NCBI GenBank assembly: GCA_945643635.1 | Contig: CALZFC010000252.1 | Location: forward strand, 911,001 to 975,000 | DNA from: Allodiplogaster sudhausi | Taxonomy: Eukaryota > Nematoda > Chromadorea > Rhabditida > Diplogasteridae | DNA: 64,000 nucleotides | Direction of reading: 5' to 3' | Shown here: positions 26,895-39,501 of the stretch, piece after piece | Position numbering within the stretch: position 1 is the first letter of the stretch | How the letters are laid out: each line of letters begins with the position of its first letter | Program-made: the position numbers and the translations under genes | The notes under the pieces: model-generated | The model's input: the letters and a program-made list of their open reading frames with translations, nothing else | Told to the model about the DNA's origin: nothing | The model's database searches: none

Positions 26895-29214
26895 GCGAGG
26901 GAGGAATGAAAAGAGGCTAAAGAATATAAAGATGGAGGGACAATAAAATTAATATGATGAGGAGGGGTTGAATGTTCAGGGGAGTTCAGTGGTTCTTCCA
27001 CGACCGTCTCGTCGATGATTCCTCTAGTTTGGTTGACTCCCGCCTTGTCATTCTGGCGAATAACAGCCTCGTCATCACGCATCTTCAGTCCCAAGATGTG
27101 CTCATTCATTTCATTCCTCATCCGTTGTCTCACTTCTTTCTTGGTCTTTCTCTCTCACGATCGCTCTCTCTCTCTCTCTCTCTCTTAAGCTCTCTCTCTC
27201 TCTCTCTTAAGCTCTCTCTCTCCCTCTTAAGCTCTCTCTCTCTCTCTCTCTCGCTCTATATTCTTTCGGTTTGCTTTTCCAAAAGTAGCCTAGAGCGACT
27301 AATGGGGCTAATAATTGCAATATTAACAACGTGCAGGAATCGACACTCTCTGACTACAAGTGCAAAGTGCGTGGGCGTAGAAGAAAGCACGACGTAGCAG
27401 TGGTGAGTGCAGTGAATGGGAAGGAAAGGGGAGAGAATGATGAAAGTTCTTGGAGATGGACATCGAAGACGCAGTGCCAGCAGTCACAGTTTCTCCCTCC
27501 TCGGAGGTGCACGTCCCAGTGGGAGCCACGCTCTCTCTCGCTTGCTCTCTCAATGGACAGCTACTCACTACCAAGGCAAGTTCTCCCTCTTCATTCTCAT
27601 CTCTGCCAGGTCGAGACTGTCAGAAGCAATCTTTCGATTCTCTCTACGCTTCTCGTCACATTCTACCTAATATTCGTCACCCTTGTCGTCTATTAAATTA
27701 CACAAGTACATATACATATTGAATATGAAAATATGCTTTCTCTCAGGTAGAATGGACTCGCAATGATGAGCGAATTATGCAAGATGAGAATGTACGAATG
27801 TGGGTAAGTGAAGCATCCAAGCAGAGAATGAGAGGGGAGAGAGAGAAAGAGAGAGAGAGGTAAGAGAAGGAGAGAGAAAGAGTGTGTTGCGAGAGAGAAA
27901 GCAGAGGAAGAACAGTGCTGATCTCGTTTCAGAGCAACAACTCGCTGGTGTTGAGTGACGTGATCGAAGGGGACGATGGGGAGTACAAATGCAGGGCGGT
28001 CAACCAACTCGGCCATGCATTCGACTCTGTCACTGTCGTAGTAGAAGGTTTAGAGAGAGGAGATAAACCTAGAGTTAGAGAGAGATCAAGCTAGAGATAG
28101 AGAGAGATCAAGCTAGAGATAGAGAGAGATCAAGCTAGGGTTAGAGAGAGATCAAGCTAGAGTTAGAGAGAGATCAAGCTATAGATAGAGAGAGATCAAG
28201 CTAGACTCTGCACTCTGCAGACGGTATCAATGCCGTCGTTGGCTTTGTGGACGTACAAGGCAAAGGAGAAGGAGTGGAAGAGCACCAGGCACTCGTTGCA
28301 ACTCTCGCACCTCTTAGACACCACATCGATGTCAGAGTGGAACGACTTGGACTGCCAGGTACAGGGACAAACAATCAAGGACGACAAAGATTGTAGCATC
28401 TTTCATCTAGCATCAACATCTAAGAGAGTTCAGAACAGAGAGTTGAGGAAGGTCGCGTTTACAGATGGACAGGAGAACGCGCTTGTCAAACTGGTGTCGG
28501 CCACACCTCTCAACATCGCGAGGCTTTCTCATCTGCCCAGGGGAACACGCAAACTGGAAAAGTTTGAAAGGACGTCAGTGCTTATCTTCTGCTGCATGTC
28601 AATTACACCACTTGAAGCAGTGAAGAGGCCAAACAAAGCAACGTTCGAGGCCCTGAGGCTTATATATAGATCATAAAGGGCCTCAACCACGATAATCTAT
28701 CTACAACGGTAACTGGTAAGATCAGACAAGGAGGGAATTTTTCCAACAACAAGAAAAAGCCACGAACTGTGAAAAGAACTGAAACGGTCTTTTGTTATTG
28801 AGTTAACGAGAGAAAAGATCCTTAGGATGAGTGGAATGAGATGAGAAAGGCTTTGCAGGGTGGACTACCGCTTCGAATCGGGAGAGATGATGAGAGTGGT
28901 GCAGAAGGGGCGGGGGAGGGCCAGGAATGGATTCCCCCTCATTGACACTCTCGTACAAGGCAATGCACCCGCCATCGCCACTCACGTAAGGCAGCCAATT
29001 CAATTGAAAGAAAGAGGGATGAGATGGACAGAAAAAAGGGATAATTTGCATCCTTATAGGAAAACGTTAGCTTCGAGGCGATTGTTAGCGAGTTGACAGA
29101 AGAAAAGGACGGACTCATCAAAGGACATGGCTCGAGCATTCTCTCCACTGGCATTCACAACATTCCCTTCAGGTTAGAAATGGAGAATGCATGAGAGAAT
29201 GTGAGAAACAGATG

Positions 29215-29274
<60 letters not shown>

Positions 29275-30231
29275 TGGGATGGATTGAGATGGAGCGAGGA
29301 AACAACGTACAACGAGTCGGACATTGGCCAGAGCATCATCCCCGCCGGGAAAACTCTCACGTCAGTTATTTGTTATGTTCTCTCTTCTCATTCTACTTCC
29401 TTCACAACTGCGCTTCATTTATTTTTCGGTGTGATGGAAATTAAAATGAGGAAACCTAGAATTGCAAGAAATGATGCCAATTACAGTATTCGCATTGCAC
29501 AAGAACCGAATGGACTGAAAGCAACATCGACACTTAGAAATGGATGTCCTTCCGGATTCGAACGTCGGCTTGGCAGATGTTTTGGTAGGATCTCTTCTCT
29601 GTCACTTTCTCTCGTTCTCTCTACATCGTTCTCTCTCTCTCTCCATCTCTCTCTCTCTCTCTTGCTGTTTTGCAGACCAGGACGAGTGCGTGGACTCGGA
29701 GGAGGCAGAGGGGGCGAGAGTGTGCGGGGAGGCGGCGGAGTGCGTGAATGTGTTGGGTTCCTTTGTCTGTCTCCGCGAGTGCCCTGAGGGATTCCGCGTC
29801 CGCATGGATGGAAGGTCAGTTTGTGAGGATGAGGGAGAATGAATCTGCCAGGACTCTCTCTGAGCTCTTGGTGCTAAAGGACAACCCGCGTAATTCCTTG
29901 CAATTCACCTTCCATCACTTTTAATGAATAGATTCTTTTTCATGCAGCATTGAAATTTTCAAATTTATGTTGTGAATGGAAATATGAAATGTGGACTGGC
30001 GATTTTTTTTTGTTGGTTTGAATGTGGAAGGGACAATCCTTTGTTGTCGCATGTGTTTATGAAGTGAAAATATGAATGTATTTCTCAGCTGCGCGGATGA
30101 AGATGAATGCGTGAAAGACACCCATGACTGCACGGAAGGAGAGCAGTGCAGGAACACGGAAGGCACGCCCTCTCGTTTCACATCCTCATCCCTCTCATCT
30201 CATCTCTCTCACTCCTTCTCTCTTATGTTCC

Positions 30232-30297
<66 letters not shown>

Positions 30298-32250
30298 TCC
30301 TCACTTTTGTCGACACCTTGATAAATTGCGCTCGTTCCAGCAAAGATAATCTTTTCGCTGTCTGTAAAATGTTGATCTCTTGTTCTATTGATATTGGCTT
30401 CTGTGATCTCGTCACAATGCTCTTTTAGGGTCTTACGAGTGCCTTGAAATGTGCGAGCCCGGATTCATGCTAAACGACCAGGATTTTTGTGAAGGTGCGT
30501 ACATTAATACTATCAACGTTGATGAGAAAAGAATGTTAAAGATCGACAGAAATGAAAAAGGTGCGAGAGAGATAGAGGAGATGAAGGAGAGATAGCGACG
30601 AAGGCGGAGGATTGAGAGAAGAGAGAGAGTGAGAGAGTGAGAGTGAGAAAGAGAGAGAGAGAGAGAGGGAGAGAGGGAATGAGGGGGATCTTACCCCCCC
30701 CCCCCCCTGGGTTCTCTTATCATCCTGTCGACTGCAAGACCTCGACGCAGCGCTTTCACCGCTTTTCTTCCACTTGTCTATCCTACTTGTGTAGGAATCT
30801 CCTAAATACCCCCACCCTAAACATGGACTCCCTTAATAGAGAAAAGCTTAAGATATCAACGAGTGCGTCCGCCCGTCTGCGTGCGCCCCCCACCTGATCT
30901 GCCATAACCAACTCGGCTCCTTCGTGTGTCTCTGCCCAACTGGCCGCCCTCCCACCAACAACTCCTGTCTTACTCCAGGCACTCTTCTTCTTCATCTCTT
31001 TCATACAAAGCTGCCAGAGGCATGTAATCTAGAAAGGACATCTAATATATTTAGCAAGCAATCGTCGACGAGTTCTCAGTACTCAACGGCGGCTGAAGAA
31101 TGAGTGTCCTAGCGGGTTCACCTTAGAAGGACACGAATGCCGAGGTGAGATTCAGTTAAACCTTCCTTACCATCTTCTCCTCTTATGTATCATCTTTACT
31201 TATTCTTTATAGACATTGACGAGTGTTCCTTGGACATGCCTTGTCAGTTTGCGTGCGAGAACACTGATGGCGGATACAACTGTCGCTGCCCTCATGGTTA
31301 TGCAGTCCAAGAAGACAAATGCATCGGTCACTTTCCTCTTCACTTTTATTGTCAATTTTCAGAAAATTTATTTACAAAAAACTTATCTTGTTTAAGATGT
31401 GGATGAGTGTGGATCTGAGGAGGATGTGTGTGAAGAAGGGTCTCTGTGCTTCAACACCCTCGGCGGGGTCGAGTGTCTCTCAGACCCCTGTCTACCGGAC
31501 TACTTCCTTCACAATGGGTGCAGTCATCGACTTTGATAGAATCGTTTGTTCTGTGACTGAACCCCGTGAATTCAGGGAGTGCGTCTCGAACTGCACGGAA
31601 TGGCAGGCTGGCAGTGACAACTGCACTGCCTCAAGGCTGCAGTTGACTCTTCTCCCCCTTCCTGCCGGACTCCCCCAGGGCTCTTCCATACTCAGACTCA
31701 GTTCTTACGATGAAGAGTCCCATTTCCTCAATGATACGGTATGTCAGATGCAAGCAGGGCGAGAGAGGAGAGACTAATTGATAGGTGTTCACTCTGGCGA
31801 GTAAGGGAGGAGACCATTCGAAGGGCCTCACCAAGGATGGGGCATTCTCCATCCAAGTAGACAAGGGACGGGCACTCGTCCTGCTGTCTCAGCCGGTGTC
31901 TTGCTTTTCTATGCATCAATTAAAGGAGAACGGATGGAGTAGTCATGGAAAAAGCAACAAGTTATGGCTGTATTCTAGTGTAGGCGTCCCATCGAAATAT
32001 AGGCGTCCCATGAAAAATAAAGGCGTCCCATCAGTGTAAAATAAAGGCGTCTCATTGCCTTGGGACGCCTATATTTCGATGGGACGCCTACACTAAAATA
32101 GAGCCACAAATTATGACAAGTTTTTTTTCTTCTGAAGGTTCCGAAAGGGCACAAGAAGACTCTACAAGTTCGTGCCCGCTCTCCACATCTTAATGCTCCG
32201 GACACCTACTTCCTCATCCACATCAGAGTCGGAGACTATCCATTCTAATC
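9425..32250 (+). CDS. HMCN/him-4-like: Hemicentin (5' end missing)
   Basis: This is a giant extracellular matrix protein of basement membranes and cell-cell anchoring lines. The window holds its C-terminal part in well over 40 exons. In order it has about 21 I-set Ig domains (9425-28047), a G2F/nidogen-like beta-barrel (about 28220-29550), calcium-binding EGF modules (29676-31500) and a fibulin-type C-terminal module ending VGDYPF then TAA at 32250. That domain order is diagnostic of hemicentins. The first visible exon begins mid-Ig after a TTTAG acceptor at 9424. The VWA domain and remaining Ig domains of a full hemicentin are not seen and should lie upstream. Many introns are CT microsatellites, while some are only about 50 nt (for example 10871-10918). 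Larger introns hold antisense genes and transposons. Exon borders in the 26030-26660 part are the least certain. Confidence 0.93.
10165..10340. repeat. CT-rich intronic tract
   Basis: CT/TTCT repeats fill the intron between the second and third visible Ig domains and abut the acceptor. Similar smaller tracts occur at 9955-9990. Confidence 0.8.
11811..12156 (-). CDS. Nested small secreted lysine-rich protein
   Basis: The gene lies antisense within a hemicentin intron (11717-14142). Three exons join in frame: 12156-12025, 11974-11923 and 11878-11811, with introns of 50 and 44 nt (GTTCGC...TTCTTCAG and GTTGAA...CGCACAG). Total 252 nt, 83 residues plus stop. The N-terminus, MQKLLVLVVVVGLLAMLVTA, is a clear signal peptide. 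The mature part is very basic (KKDESKKKTHKTK, TTKKPKGTKSPKG, GGKKGPSSKKPAAN) and has no cysteine. An AATAAA lies on the minus strand at 11734-11729. No family is recognised. It could be a secreted structural, antimicrobial-like or matrix-associated peptide, but nothing shown here decides that. The exact fit of both splice phases makes a real gene likely. Confidence 0.75.
12675..12825. repeat. 15-bp minisatellite ATGATTTTTCTTCGA
   Basis: About ten tandem copies of ATGATTTTTCTTCGA with small variants (TCAAATG at the left, ATTG in the middle). An inverted array of the same unit occurs at 13913-14010, so the two arrays bracket the LTR-like insertion. Confidence 0.92.
12856..13859. mobile_element. 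TRIM-like element with two terminal direct repeats
   Basis: A direct repeat beginning TGTTGCTTGCTAGGCAGCAT and ending CACGACA occurs at 12856-12958 (103 bases) and 13672-13859 (188 bases). The second copy keeps about 85 internal bases that the first lacks, including a GTTTATATAGGG box near 13754. The 713-base interior has no protein domain. TG...CA ends and small size suggest a terminal-repeat retrotransposon in miniature. I did not find a matching target duplication at the outer edges or a convincing polypurine tract, so the class is tentative. Confidence 0.6.
13913..14010. repeat. Inverted copy of the 15-bp minisatellite
   Basis: Tandem TCGAAGAAAAATCAT units, the reverse complement of the array at 12675-12825. 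The last units drift to TTTGAAG. With the left array it could form a long hairpin enclosing the LTR-like insertion. Confidence 0.9.
14541..15470. mobile_element. 930-bp foldback/MITE-like element with TA flanks
   Basis: The ends are inverted copies: 14541-14745 and about 15270-15470 are reverse complements, starting CCGCCCAACATTGTTGGG and flanked by TA (14539-14540 and 15471-15472). The arms are about 200 bases. The 520-base centre has no meaningful open frame. It sits in the mid-domain intron of the seventh visible hemicentin Ig domain. TA flanks and long terminal inverted repeats fit a non-autonomous mariner-type element, but no transposase is present to prove it. Confidence 0.85.
17022..17414 (-). 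other. GC-rich intronic segment with antisense open frame
   Basis: The hemicentin intron after the tenth visible Ig domain (17100-17954) is GC-rich from 17100 to 17480. The minus strand is open for 130 codons from an ATG at 17414, starting MNAIFLFAIPDLLKCFSCQ, with later STC, HPCPEG and ELCAES. The plus strand is also open. Because two other introns of this gene carry antisense secreted-protein genes, this may be a third. I could not resolve exons, and the 3' end overlaps a hemicentin exon. Confidence 0.25.
20240..20872. repeat. 630-bp CT/TTTCAAT tandem tract in a hemicentin intron
   Basis: The tract is built of TCTCTCTTTCTCTCTTTCA-type units, with AATCTCTCTC and ATTCTCTCTC variants recurring at 20-50-base intervals. 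It abuts the acceptor of the next Ig exon at about 20881. It is purely pyrimidine on the sense strand apart from occasional A. Confidence 0.92.
21286..22633. other. Hemicentin intron containing an antisense gene
   Basis: Apart from the minus-strand gene at 22000-22591, this intron holds an AT-rich stretch at 21300-21700. A partial echo of the preceding exon end lies near 21788-21848: CTCTCAACGTGGGAGGTT compares with TCTCTACGTTGGAGGTT near 21268. Confidence 0.6.
22000..22591 (-). CDS. Nested small secreted protein, second gene
   Basis: The gene is antisense within a hemicentin intron. Exons are 22591-22525, 22473-22352 and 22089-22000. Introns use GTGAGT...TTTCAG (51 nt) and GTTAGA...TTGTAG (262 nt). 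The phases fit exactly (67+122+90 = 279 nt, 92 residues plus stop). MILCLFVLLTVTLMNIPSTV is a strong signal peptide. The mature chain is about 70 residues, without cysteine, Pro/His/Asp-rich (HLHRPTRFDPDAI, AFNPYKPVPQGSFPNHLYDE, FNDLPSYGDPPATADIH). I recognise no family. A secreted peptide or matrix-associated protein is possible. The start is fixed by the signal peptide and the splice phase. Confidence 0.7.
22821..23066 (-). other. Possible third antisense secreted ORF
   Basis: Within the 22771-24527 hemicentin intron, a single minus-strand frame of 81 codons begins MGCALTFFFVPFFLDS (signal-like) and continues SREKHWRRGFATRTFD, with basic dibasic-type sites (WRRG, IRKRYSR). Its GC content exceeds that of the flanks. 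No splice evidence or family match supports it. Confidence 0.25.
23200..24490. other. Long hemicentin intron, no gene seen
   Basis: This is the continuation of the intron splitting the seventeenth visible Ig domain. It contains a short CT run at 23200-23265 and otherwise AT-rich unique-looking sequence. Open frames here are short and lack domains. Confidence 0.6.
25590..26020. repeat. 45-bp pyrimidine minisatellite in a hemicentin intron
   Basis: The phrase CCTCCTTGTCTCTCTTTCT recurs at 45-base spacing from about 25605 to 25800, then degenerates to 25960 and passes into plain (CT)n. A further (CT)n tract lies at 25355-25400, just upstream of the previous exon. Confidence 0.9.
26840..27256. 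repeat. GA and CT tracts flanking a hemicentin exon
   Basis: A (GA)n tract at 26840-26890 and a CT tract with repeated TCTTAAGCTCTCTCTC units at 27140-27256 lie in consecutive introns of the hemicentin gene, in opposite strand polarity. Confidence 0.8.
28062..28204. repeat. 22-bp minisatellite GATCAAGCTAGAGATAGAGA
   Basis: Six to seven tandem copies of a unit containing GAGAGATCAAGCTAG fill the intron between the last Ig domain and the beta-barrel of hemicentin and end close to the CAG acceptor near 28220. Confidence 0.92.
28220..29570 (+). other. Hemicentin G2F/nidogen-like barrel exons
   Basis: Exons include 28220-28359 (DGINAVVGFVDVQGKGEG...), 28858-28986 (VDYRFESGEMMRVVQKG, NGFPLIDTLVQGNAP), 29060-29172 (ENVSFEAIVSELTEE) and 29274-29570 (WDGLRWSEETTYNES and CPSGFERRLGRC). 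In hemicentins and nidogen this GFP-like barrel follows the Ig array and precedes the EGF modules, and here it is in the expected place. The 28360-28857 interval is intronic with no gene seen. Confidence 0.75.
29676..31500 (+). other. Hemicentin calcium-binding EGF modules
   Basis: At least five modules start with the calcium-binding signature: DQDECVDS at 29676, DEDECVKD at 30090, DINECVRP at 30854, DIDECSLD at 31212 and DVDECGSE at 31397. Each has the six-cysteine EGF pattern. A cysteine-containing segment (NECPSGFTLEGHEC) at about 31080-31145 lies between the third and fourth. CT and GA tracts fill the introns at 29218-29272, 30232-30295 and 30600-30680. Confidence 0.88.
31570..32250 (+). 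other. Hemicentin fibulin-type C-terminal module
   Basis: Exons read ECVSNCTEWQ, RLQLTLLPLPAGLPQGSSIL, a central SIQVDKGRALVLLSQP and the last exon VPKGHKKTLQVRARS...IHIRVGDYPF then stop. Fibulins and hemicentins end with such a domain, typically closing in YPF. The last intron carries a palindromic MITE at 31976-32095. Confidence 0.82.
31976..32095. mobile_element. 120-bp palindromic MITE
   Basis: The first 36 and last 36 bases are reverse complements: TAGTGTAGGCGTCCCATCGA at the left and its complement ending GACGCCTACACTA at the right. The centre repeats AAAATAAAGGCGTC. The ends begin and finish with TA. It lies in the last hemicentin intron. Confidence 0.85.
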
Positions 32251-33031
32251 GTGATGTTCCACTTTTCTTCTCCATTAGCCAATGATATATAATATATTCT
32301 TGAAATTGAACTTGTGCCATTTCTGTATGCCCGACTTGAGAGAGATGTTGCTGTTGTATTTCGAAGTTCAGTGTTAATTGTTATGTCTAAAGAGGACATC
32401 TCTGTACGCCCGAATTTATTAGCAAGTATATACATGTTCTTGTGGTGAAATTGTTTGGTGATATTATGCAATGACTGAGACCTTAAAATTTATTTGCTCA
32501 GTTATAGTTCGATTTACATAGAATCTTAAGAAATAAGACTAGATTTGATGGTGATACATAGCAGAAACATTGAGTTGCCGTTGTGATCATTAGGTGCCAA
32601 TACTGAAGATTCCAGCGTTGATATTACATAGCGAACACGTCTAGAGGAATCATTTTAAGTGCATTGAACAAAAAAAACTGTCGAGCCCAGTAGTTTCGTA
32701 TTCTCCGTACTTCCTGTGGCATCGTATCAATTATCACTCGTGCTCACGGGAAACGTTGAACCTTCGACAACACACTCATAAAGTTATTGTGAAGCTATCT
32801 ATGTATATGACAGAATGAATCAACAAAAAAAACGTACACTGTTGATTTGTGAAGGGAGTGGATGCATATTATAAAGTGTCTTAAGGGTGACATTCCATAA
32901 TTGATCATTTGAAATTAGGAACGGCGGGGCGCAACCGGATCGTAAGGTCGAGGCATCTTTTAACCCTGAATTGCAGTTGTTTCTCCATTGAAAATGTTTA
33001 CACGAATGGGTTTCAGGTTAATGTATTTCTG
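32251..33031. other. Intergenic, AT-rich
   Basis: Between the hemicentin stop and the methyltransferase start there is AT-rich sequence with no exon or repeat that I recognise. It should hold the hemicentin 3' UTR and the promoter of the downstream gene. Confidence 0.6.
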
Positions 33032-34261
33032 ATGGCAACCCAGGTTGGGAAGCGTTTCGCCGCTTTGGCCACCGCAGATTTGGCGAATCAGGTTTAGTTG
33101 CTGCATTCGTGTCTCACATGAGTAACTGCATTCTCTTGTCTTTGCTTTAGTATGCGCTGCCAATTCGCTCACTCACTGGATCTCTTCTCACCCGGTTCTG
33201 CTCTGCAAAAACGAGGCCTCTTGCTAAAGTTGCTGTTGACCAACTTTCTTTGAATGATGGTAGCCTCTTCCCATCATTGGAATATTATATCTATCTTGTT
33301 GTTAAGATTCTCGAGTCTTGGAACTTGGCTATGGAAGAGGACATGGGCTTCATTATGCTCTCAAAAAAATTAAGACTGGTGTTGTGTTTGGTCTGGAGAA
33401 ATCCCTTTATATGGAAGAAGTCGTCCGGAAAAAGTTTATTCTCGAAATTGCAGAGGAAAGAAGACTTCAGCTTGACCAGGTTAATCGCGGTCCGACCACT
33501 TGTGGTTTGCGTTGAAATTACCTTATCTTCTTTGCAGGCTTTTGATTTACGCCTTCTACCTTATCCGTCAGATTTCTTCGACGGAATCTTCCACGTTGAC
33601 TTTTTCTATTTCCTTCGACAGGAATCCCTGCCTGACATCTGTCAAGAATTGCATCGTGTTCTGAAACCAGGGGCCAGTGTTGTGTGCGTCCTGAAGTTAT
33701 CTTGGTTCGTTTGTCCTTGTCAGTGTTTCGTTTTCTTACGAGTTCCCATGTTGTTTTTATTTGAATCAATGAAATATAGCCTAGGTTGAAGCTACTGGAG
33801 TCTTACGGTCTCATCACTTCCTCTCAGGCGGATCCTCTTCGCTATCTGTCATGTCTCGAACCTTGCGGATTCGTCAACGTTAAGGTTTTTACTTTCTGTC
33901 TTTTTTCGATACCGTTAGCTTTTCCCTTTAACATTCGTCATTTTTGCCTATAAGCAGCCATGTAAGTTTTTTTTCATTTATCAATATCTACAAGTTCTTA
34001 TTGTACCAGTATTATGAGTACTGAATTTAGGATAGAGATTATATATTCTGTTTTCTCCAGATGGATTACGTGGAGGGGAGAGATGGCGAAGAAGAGACAC
34101 AGGTGATTCGGTCTGCTAAGCCTTCGGCGGATCAAGATTATTTTGACCCTGATGCAAGAATGAAAGAATTGGAATTGGAAGTGAAGGCAGAGATGATGTC
34201 CAGGCAGATTGGGCCACCCCTTTCTAAGCAAGAACTGAACAACCTCCTTAATCAAACTTAG
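33032..34261 (+). CDS. SAM-dependent methyltransferase-like protein
   Basis: Exons: 33032-33091, 33151-33288, 33305-33480, 33540-33704, 33785-33883 and 34061-34261. The N-terminus (MATQVGKRFAALATADLANQ) is basic and could be a mitochondrial leader. VLELGYGRGHGLHYALKK is the glycine-rich motif I of class I S-adenosylmethionine methyltransferases. FDLRLLPYPSDFFDGIF is motif II-like, and LPDICQELHRVLKPGASVV is the typical helix and strand after it (Methyltransf_11 type). The C-terminus is acidic and ends LSKQELNNLLNQT. The substrate is unknown. The gene ends 177 bases before the synthetase on the same strand, so they could share a transcript. Its start is the first ATG that keeps frame with the second exon. 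Confidence 0.82.
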
Positions 34262-34438
34262 TCCTGTCTTCCCCTGATAGCTTTACAGTTAGGAATTTTG
34301 TTTGCTCAGTTGTTGGTGGCTATGATAAATCAATTTGATCTCAATCATATTAATCGACGGTTCATCTGTTTTAAGCTGCTACATTATATTTCAGCTTACC
34401 ATTTTTCCCTTTTGTTCAGGAAGTTGTGCTTTTTGGAA

Positions 34439-37699
<3,261 letters not shown>

Positions 37700-37775
37700 T
37701 CTTTTCTTTCGTTCTTGGCTAGTTTCTTCTTGTTCATAAATTGTGCAATTGCACGGAGAGAGCAGGAAACGACTC

Positions 37776-37781
37776 TTTATT
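37776..37781 (-). terminator. Polyadenylation signal of the aminotransferase
   Basis: AATAAA on the minus strand lies 43 bases after the stop codon of the aminotransferase. Confidence 0.55.
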
Positions 37782-37823
37782 GGCAAAACGGCATGCATGA
37801 AATGTGGGGCGCTTCGAGTTCCA

Positions 37824-39501
37824 TCACTTGACGATTCGAATCCACTCGGGTCGTTTGACTCGGCCGAGCTACAAGGAAGAATGAAGAAAGTTGTATGAAT
37901 GGAGAGTCATAACAACCTGTATCCCAGTGATGTGCTTCTTGAATCTCTGTGCTATTCCGTCCCGCGGAGTGGGCACGAGAATCTCACTAGGCATCTTCCC
38001 CTCGCCCTGCCAATGCACGATCCTGCCGATGGACGCCACCACCGCCGCTGTTCCCGACCCAAACACTTCCAACACCTGAATGCTTCCCTTTGCTTCTATT
38101 CTCGTCTCCTCTCCCCACTAACCCTGTTCTCCTTGGCTGCCTGGTGAATCTCCTTCATGGTGGTGTACTCCTCGCTAACCCCGAACTCGCCGCACTCTCG
38201 TGCAAGTTGAAGAAGAGAATCGCGAGTGACGCCAAGGAGGACGAGGCATCCGAGAGGGGTGCAGTCACCATCTCAAGTTCTGTAATTCCACCTCTTCATT
38301 CCATCTCTTCTTCCCCATCCCTCAATTACAAATGCGTCACCGGCGAGGTGCAAAGTGATTTGCTTAACCAGGGGAAAAAAGCTTTACCCACCCAATTGTT
38401 GGAGGGTCTCGAAAGTCATATCTCTTATCACCCTTTTTCCATGTTCTTAATATTCTCAGCACCGACTTCCTTGGTTGTCTTTCCACAAAATGAAGACATT
38501 CATGACGCCAGCTTCCGTAATCTTCTGGTCTTCTCCGTACAGCCAAAGCATTTGATCACAACCGAAGGAGCGGGCGACTCTTTCCAGCGGTTCGATAGTT
38601 GGGGCATAATTACTGAAGCGCATGTCATGCTTTTTTGAGCTAATTAATTTGATAGGAGGAAGTGAAACGAACCAAGCCATTTTGAAGGCGCCAACACCCC
38701 CAGGAGCACTGCGAATGAAGCAGGGGTCGGCGTAGAGAGAGAGATGGCTGGTCCGGGAATGGAAGTAGTCTCCCACCGGGCTGCAGACAACCAGCAACTT
38801 GCAGTGCCGAGATACCCCGACTCCGAGATTCGAAGAGGTGCCAATGCAGATGGGACGGATGTAGAGAGAGAGACCACTCCCGGAGGGCACCCAGCTCCCT
38901 TCCATTCTCACCAGCTGACACACTAAGGCACCCAACTCGCGCGGGCAGAACTCCTGTAGAATATCCGGGATGGAAGTCAATTGTGGTAAGAGTCTAACCG
39001 GAAGAGCAGATCGCTGGGCAGAGTTCAGCAAGCGTTCCATGTGCGAGTCCAGTCTGAAGATACGTATTCTTCCATCCACTCCACGGAACGCTTTCAATCC
39101 TTCGACAACGAGATGGCGTAATGGAGAACCTTAGATGACAGGAAACATATTTACATATATTTTAGTTTCAGAAATAGAAATACCTTGGAAGTAGGGAGGA
39201 TAGAAATGGCTTGGAAGGGGCGGATGACCGGGCGAGACCAGCCAACACCATCGAAGTCTATCTCAACCATGTAGTCAGTGTGCAACTCTCCGAAAGGAAC
39301 TGGGCCCTTCGGTATCTCTAGCAACTCCTCCCACAACATGATATGCACATCAGACGCATGGAAGGACACCGCAGAGAGATGATATGAAGAGGTAGACAAA
39401 GAACGAGAGACTGCAGGGTTATGAAGGGGAACAGGGATTCGGCAGAGCATAGAGCTAGAACGCAAAGAGAAGGCCAGGCGACCAAGCACTATGACCTCCA
39501 C
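37824..39501 (-). CDS. BCAT: Branched-chain amino acid aminotransferase
   Basis: A PLP-dependent enzyme interconverting Leu, Ile and Val with their 2-oxo acids. From the N-terminus: a likely mitochondrial leader (MEVIVLGRLAFSLRSSSMLC), WSRPVIRPFQAISILPTSK, then EGLKAFRGVDGRIRIF, SLYIRPICIGT, LLVVCSPVGDYF, KMA|CNYAP (spliced across a 59-nt intron; the family has KMGGNY), QMLWLYGEDQKITEAGVMNV, GVTRDSLLQLARECGEF, EVFGSGTAAVV and PEWIRIVK then TGA. The Lys of KMA|CNY is not the PLP lysine, which is in the EGLKAFRG segment's neighbourhood by family knowledge only. Two frame breaks occur, near 39104 and near 38255, each explained by one missing base in a two-base homopolymer. It is convergent with the synthetase and divergent from JTB (308 bases apart). 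Confidence 0.9.

Larger units (their letters stand above)
9425..28047 (+). other. Hemicentin Ig-domain array (about 21 domains)
   Basis: Each domain shows the first cysteine, a tryptophan (typically W.K.G or W.R.G) and a D-G-x-Y-x-C-x-A-x-N-x-A-G end. Approximate spans: 9425-9655 (partial), 9801-10166, 10340-10680, 10799-11165, 11199-11540, 11627-14300, 14380-15764, 15810-16160, 16243-16590, 16640-17100, 17955-18393, 18443-18780, 18829-19255, 19356-19757, 19902-20220, 20880-21285, 22634-25026, 25197-25560, 26290-26660, 26714-27402 and 27452-28047. Domains usually span two to three exons, with one intron after the Trp-bearing strand. Several insertions sit exactly in that mid-domain intron. 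The exon at 26031-26160 reads charged, non-Ig sequence and may be a linker or mis-assigned. Confidence 0.9.

Noticed and set aside
28230..28676. 148-codon plus-strand frame after the last Ig domain
   Set aside because: It overlaps the barrel exon in a different frame from the conserved one and continues through an intron; no domain.
37824..39501. BCAT as a pseudogene
   Set aside because: Two frame breaks exist, but both are single-base homopolymer events, splice sites are intact and conserved motifs extend to the natural stop.
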